Part shown: in pieces, positions 1 through 6,000 of the stretch
How positions within the stretch are numbered: position 1 is the stretch's first letter
How the letters are laid out: each line of letters begins with the position of its first letter
Source: Clostridiales bacterium UBA4717
GTDB taxonomy: Bacteria > Bacillota > Clostridia > Oscillospirales > CAG-272
Length of the DNA: 7,213 nucleotides
Direction: 5' to 3'
NCBI GenBank assembly: GCA_002404395.1
Contig: DHJP01000102.1
Location: forward strand, 1 to 7,213
The notes under the pieces: generated by a model
Database searches by the model: none
Seen by the model: only the letters and a program-made list of their open reading frames with translations
Told to the model about the DNA's origin: nothing
Translations under genes and position numbers: made by a program

Positions 1-3000
1 ACGGAAAGGCGGTTGCGACCTCGGAAAGCGCGACCGTCACAGTCGGAGCGGGTGCAGTCGTGACCGATACGCAGGAGCTTACGGTAACAAACGCTTTGCT
101 TTGGGAGCTTGACTCGCCCTATCTTTATACCATGAAGACCGAGATCATATCGGACGGCAAGATCACAGACACCTATACCGGTACTTTCGGTTTCCGCAGC
201 ATACGCATGGATGGGGACGGTTTTTACTTAAACGGTGAAAAAGTGACGATGCGCGGCGTCTGCCTGCACTCCGATCTCGGAGTGCTCGGCGGAGCACAGA
301 ATTATGCCGGAGTAAAAGCGCGCTTTGAAAAACTCAAGAAAATGGGCGTGAACGCGATAAGGACCGCACATAATCAGTGCGATCCGATGTGGGTAGAGTT
401 ATGCGATGAAATGGGTATACTTTTGTATGATGAGGGTATAGTCAGATGGGAAGAAGGCGCCTACTTCAATGAACTTGCCGACCAAGATCTGAGCCTTTCG
501 CCGAAAGCGACGGCAATAGGCGAGCTTAAATGGTCGGAAGTAGAGCTTCGCAATTGGATACGCCGTGACCGCAATCACCCGTCAGTCGTGCTTTGGAGCT
601 TCGGAAACGAAGTGGCAAGCTCAAAGACCGAAGCCGGATATAAAGTGGGTCAAGCGCTTTATAAGCAGGTCGAGAGCGAAGATCCTCAGAAAAACGCATA
701 TATTACCGTGGCAAGCAACTCAATGAGCGGATACGCGCTTAAGCTTGCATCCGATACGCTTGACGCGTTCGGATATAATTATCCGCGCGCGGATATGCTT
801 GATCAGCACCATAACGCATACGGTAAGCCTATGATAGCTACCGAAACCGCGTCAGCGGTAGCAAGCCGCGGAATATATCATACTCCTGCCGATCGTCCGT
901 CGCCGACTCATGACGACAATCAGGCATCTGCATACGGCAACAGTTACGTTTCATGGGGCAAATCTCCCGAACAGCAGTATCTTATCGAACGTGACAGACC
1001 GTACCTCGTCGGCAGTTTTGTCTGGACGGGATATGATTATTTAGGCGAGCCGCAGCCGTACCTGAACAAAAATTCTTATTTCGGTATAATAGATACGGCA
1101 GGGCTTGAAAAGGACAGTTATTACTTCTATCAAAGCGTGTGGACCGAAACGCCCATGGTACATTTGCTGCCGAGTTTTGACGATTCCGTAGGCGAAACGA
1201 TAGATGTGTATGCATATTCAAATGCCGCGTCAGTGGAGCTGTTCTTCAAAGCAAAGGGAAGCGAAAGCGAAACTTCGCTCGGCAAGCAGTATGTAGATAT
1301 GGATACCGCCGAGGTATTGCACTATGAGTGGAAAGTAGCTTATGCCGAGGGCAGTCTGATCGCAAAAGCATATGACGCAGAGGGAAATATCACAGCGACA
1401 GACGAAATAAAAAGCTTCGGAGCACCTGCAAGGGTAGTGCTCGAAGCCGACAAGAGTGAGATCACAGCCGACGGACGCGATCTTGTGTACGTGACGGCAA
1501 GCATAGTTGATGAAGAGGGGAATTTTGTAGCGACAGCAAGAAACAATGTGAAGTTTACCGTAAGCGGAGCGGGAAAGCTTGTAGGAGTCGATAACGGAGA
1601 CTCCACCGATTACGATAAGTATATAAGCACCGAGAGAAAAGCATTCTCGGGTAAGGTCGTGGCAGTAATAATGTCGGACGGAACCGAGGGAGATATCACT
1701 ATAAAGGCGGAGTCGTATAATATCAGCTCGGCAACACCGCTTACGATAAAAGCGGAGCATAAAGCAAAACTCACAAAGCTGACGCTCGGTTCGATAGACG
1801 GAAGCGGAAGTATCACAAGCGACAACGGTACGCTTAAGCTGACGACTGCGATAGAGCCGGCGGAAGCGGATTATCCGAGAGTAAAGTACAGCGTGGATGA
1901 CCCGAGCGTCGCGTACATAGACGAATACGGAGTATTGAAGGCGCTCGGAAACGGCAGTGTAAAAGTAACGGTGAGCGCGCTTGACGGCACTGGTGTGAGC
2001 GACAGCAAGACTTTTACGGTAAGCGGGCAGAGCGAGGACGTAAAGGTCACGGGGATAGTGCTCGGCGGGTCGGACGGGATATCCGAAAAAGCGGGTACGC
2101 TTACACTTACGGCAAGCGTAACGCCGGCAAACGCAAGCTTTAAGAAGATAAACTACAGCGTGACAAACGGTAATGCCGAAATAGACGAAACGGGCAAGCT
2201 TACGGCAAGATATAACGGAAGCGTGACAGTAAGAGCGAGCGCGGCGGACGGATCGGGAGTGTACGCGGAAAAGACGATAGAAATAAGCGGGCAGGAAGCA
2301 AACTTCACTCCGGTCAACAAGATAAAGCTTGAGGTAGTCGAAGGTTCGAAGACGCTGAGCGCGGAGGCGCCTGCGGCGACGGTTAAGGCGACGCTGCTTC
2401 CCGAGGGCAACGGTGTAGCCGAAAGCGATATCGCCTGGTCGATAGACGGAAGCAACGGAAAGCTTGTGTCAAACGATAAGGCGGGCACGGTAACGGTCAA
2501 GGCACTCGGCGGCGGAGAATTCACGCTTACCGCTTCGGTCACGAACGGAGGCAAATATCCGCAGGTATACGGAAATATTGTATTTGACACAAACGGTATA
2601 GCGTCGGTCCCGAAGAATCCGTATGCTGCTATATATGCGCGTGATTTTGATACCAAGAGCAACGGACCTACGCTTGTCGGACAGAAAACCGAGGATATGT
2701 TTGTTTCACCCTTGAAAAACGGCGATTACCTCGGCTTCGAAAATGTAGACTTCGGTATTTACGGCGCTTCAGAGCTGATAATCACTTCGGGAACCAAGTA
2801 CGGCGGTACTCCGTTGCCGGCAAATTCCAAGATCGAACTGCGCGAAGGTTCTCCTAAGGGAGAAATAATAAAAATAATCGAACTGAGCGAAGCGGTCAGC
2901 GGTGATTACAAGGTTACTTTCCCGAATATCCGCGGTATTCACGATATATATGCGGTTACCAGAATCAACGGAGAAGGTTCGCTCTACAGTATCAGATTTA

Positions 3001-6000
3001 CGGAATGTGATTTTTCTTCGCAGACGGTGCTTGACCCGTATAAGACTGTTCTTGCTACGGAATATGATTTATGTGTCGGCGAAACTGAGCCCAACGGCGA
3101 TTCGGTTCTTGTGAAAAAGGGAAGTGCACTTGTTTATAAATATGCCGCTTTCGGAAATGATGGGGCGATCGCGCTCAGATTTAAGGCAACTGTCGAAACA
3201 GAAGTCGGAGTACGGCTATATGATATGTCGGAGGACGGCAGATTGCTTGCCGATTTTCTTATCGAGCCCGGCATCGTTGATCTGACAGAGAAGATACCGC
3301 TTGTTTTCGGAAATCACGAGCTTTATTTCGTGTTTGACGGCGAAGCGGTTGTAGAATCTTTTGAATTTTTACCTGCGTCATATCCGGCGTTTGAAACTAT
3401 TGAAGCGGAAAACTGCAATACGCTTGTCAAGGATGCGGTTTCCGAATACGGTATAAAATGTGAGATGAACGATAAGGACGGCAGCAGTATTACGGTCGTC
3501 AGACTCGCGCATAATGATTCAATGTCGTTTGACAGCATTGATTTCGGCGACGCGGGCACGTCGGTTATAAAGCTTTACGCTTCAGTGCTTAATGAAGCAA
3601 GCCAGCTTCGCATTGCAGCGGACGGAGACGAGGTGTATTCGGGGACTTTCGGCAAGGGCGATGGGTTTGGGTTGTACGAATTGAGCCTGTCGAAGGCGCT
3701 TGTCGGCAAACATTCGCTTGACATAGCCGCAATGCCCGGAAGTGATATTGCGATCGACCGTTTTGTGTTTGAAGCAGATTACGGCATACATACCGAGAAC
3801 ATTTTTGCAAAGAAACTGACTTTGGCAAGCGACAGTGCTGCTGACAGCGATCCGTATTATGCGGTAGATACCGATATCTCAAGCGCATGGACGGGAAGCG
3901 ATAAATTTCCTCAGAGTTTCCGTATTGATCTCGGCGCAAAATACCGCATCGGCAATATACTGCTTAGATCGGCTTCGGCAAATGCGAAATATACTTATAC
4001 CATCGCGGTTTCTTCGGACGCTTCGGACTTGGATTCTGCAATTTGGGACGAGTCCGAAACCGTGTTTTCGGCTGCCGATTCCGCCCTCGGAGATATAGGG
4101 CTCGGACTTGACGGCAGATTTATATTGATTACATTTTTGTCCGGAAGCGAAGCGCCGTCGATCGCGGAGATAAGCGGAAGCGGAAATACCTATAATCTTG
4201 CGTACAACAAACCTGCATACGCAAACCACGAGGTGCGAACCTTTGCGGAAGGGCCGAATAACCAACCGGCAACCAAAGCCAACAACGATATTCTTTACGA
4301 AAACAATACTCATAAAGATCAATGGTGCGCCAACCCGAGCAATGTGCCCGACGGCGGCGAATGGTGGGTCGATCTCGGCGACACGTACGAACTTGAAGAA
4401 TTTCACATTGATTTTGAATATTACGCATGGTCCAACAGGACTTATGCATTTACTTTGCAGGGTGGATATAACGGTATCGACGATTGGTTTGACATCGGCG
4501 ACTATAATGTGAGCGGAAATGAAATAACCGTTCGCACCGAATTTCCCGTATCCGCGAGATTTATTAAGGTCAGCAAGCTTAAACCCGGAGGAAACGTTTG
4601 GCCGAATATAATGAATTTTGCCGCATATGAAAGTCGTGAGGCAAATGTCGGGGCGATCACGCTTGACCGAATCAAGCTTGAAATGACTGCGGGCGATATT
4701 GAGAAACTGACCGCGACGGTAACGGCACAGGCTTCGGATGACACAGAAGTGGTCTGGGTGAGCGACAATACTGCGGTGGCGCGGGTTGATGAGTTCGGCA
4801 ACGTCACGGCACTTGCCGACGGCAGTGCAACGATCTGCGCTTCGGCGTTCGACGGTAAAAAGAGCGCGAAGTGTACGGTCACGGTAGGAAAAGGCGAGCG
4901 CGTTACTCCGGCGGCATTGTTTAAAGCAAACGAGCTTACCTGCACGGTAAACAGTCGCGGAGCCTATAATTATCTCGGAAAATACAGTGATGAAACAAGC
5001 GGGCAGAGTTATCATCATTTTGAGGGAACGCCTGAGACCTTGACGAATGACTTTACATACATTGAAGCGACATTCGATCCTGCAAAATTCGGAGACGGTT
5101 TTGCACTTACCGCATACCCGTATATAAAGGTTGGATACCGTGCCGTTCAGAAAAGTTCAAGCGCGATCTGCCGAATAAATCCAAAGCCTCATTATAACGG
5201 CGAGGATGCTTTGCTGAACGGTAAGCGTTTATGGCTTCGTAATTCCGCAAGTGATCCGGCGCTTGTCGAAAACGGTTCGTGGCAAAGCTTTATATATGAC
5301 ATATCACAGGTTAACGGCGGTGACGCGGGTATAAAGTCGATTGACGGGTTTTCGGTGTTTGAGGCAAACTGCCAAAGCTACCTGAATTCGATGTTACTCA
5401 AACCTTACGGCGGCGACGGCTATGTTATGTCAGCGGGTGACAGCTTTGATCTGTTGTATATCGCGTTCTTTGAAACCGAACGGGATGCGGAAAATTATGA
5501 ATTTACGGATGACCGCCTTACTGTGACTTATATGGCAGGAAACGAGGTCTTCTTGACGCAGACCTACAAGATCGGGGACAAATTGAAGCTGCCGAAGCTT
5601 GTACCGGTATCTGAAGCTGCCGAGTTTATTGGTTGGGATACTGAGGATGGGATCGTACTTACAACGGATATAACCGTAAGTGCCGAATTCAACAAAGCGA
5701 TAGTTCCCACCGTGCTTTTTACCGCGAACGACATACAACCTGCGGTGACCAACGATTCCGATCGGTACGGTATAATCAAACCGCTTGAGCTTTCGATCGA
5801 TACCGACGGCAACAGATATTGGCATTTTGCCGCCGATCCGACTAAAGCGGAAAGGTCGCTTGACAACACGAGAGTTATCACGGTATTTGATCCGAATAAA
5901 TTTCCGGAGGGCTTTACTCTTGACGAAAACAGATATGTAAAGCTTGGCTATCGTGCAAAACTTTCAAATACAAACAACGGTATATGCGATATAAATGTTT

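Noticed and set aside
121..150. Possible internal start at the ATG at 132
   Set aside because: The codon lies in the middle of the GH2 Ig-like strand (LYTMKTEI), and the frame is open and domain-like upstream of it, so the true start is outside the window.
1230..1760. Minus-strand open frame of 176 codons
   Set aside because: It has the same register and cause as the longer antisense frame. The sense strand here encodes the DUF4982-like and C5-like domains.
1767..2297. Repeated GC-rich sequence considered as a CRISPR or non-coding tandem repeat
   Set aside because: The similarity is at protein level between two Ig-like domains about 270 bases apart; there are no short identical direct repeats with unique spacers.
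2153..2662. Minus-strand open frame of 169 codons, Ser/Thr/Leu/Pro-rich and loosely like a secreted protein
   Set aside because: The Ser/Thr/Leu/Pro-rich composition is the out-of-register complement of GC-rich Ala/Gly/Thr/Lys codons in the Big_2 repeats. No homologous pattern or convincing ribosome-binding site is present.
3879..5018. Long minus-strand open frame of 379 codons opposite the CBM32 region
   Set aside because: It runs in register with the sense codons, so it is open only because the sense gene rarely uses TTA, CTA and TCA (it ends at the sense TCA codon at 3879). The translation is rich in Arg, Cys and Ile with no recognisable domain, while the sense strand encodes clear discoidin and Big_2 domains.
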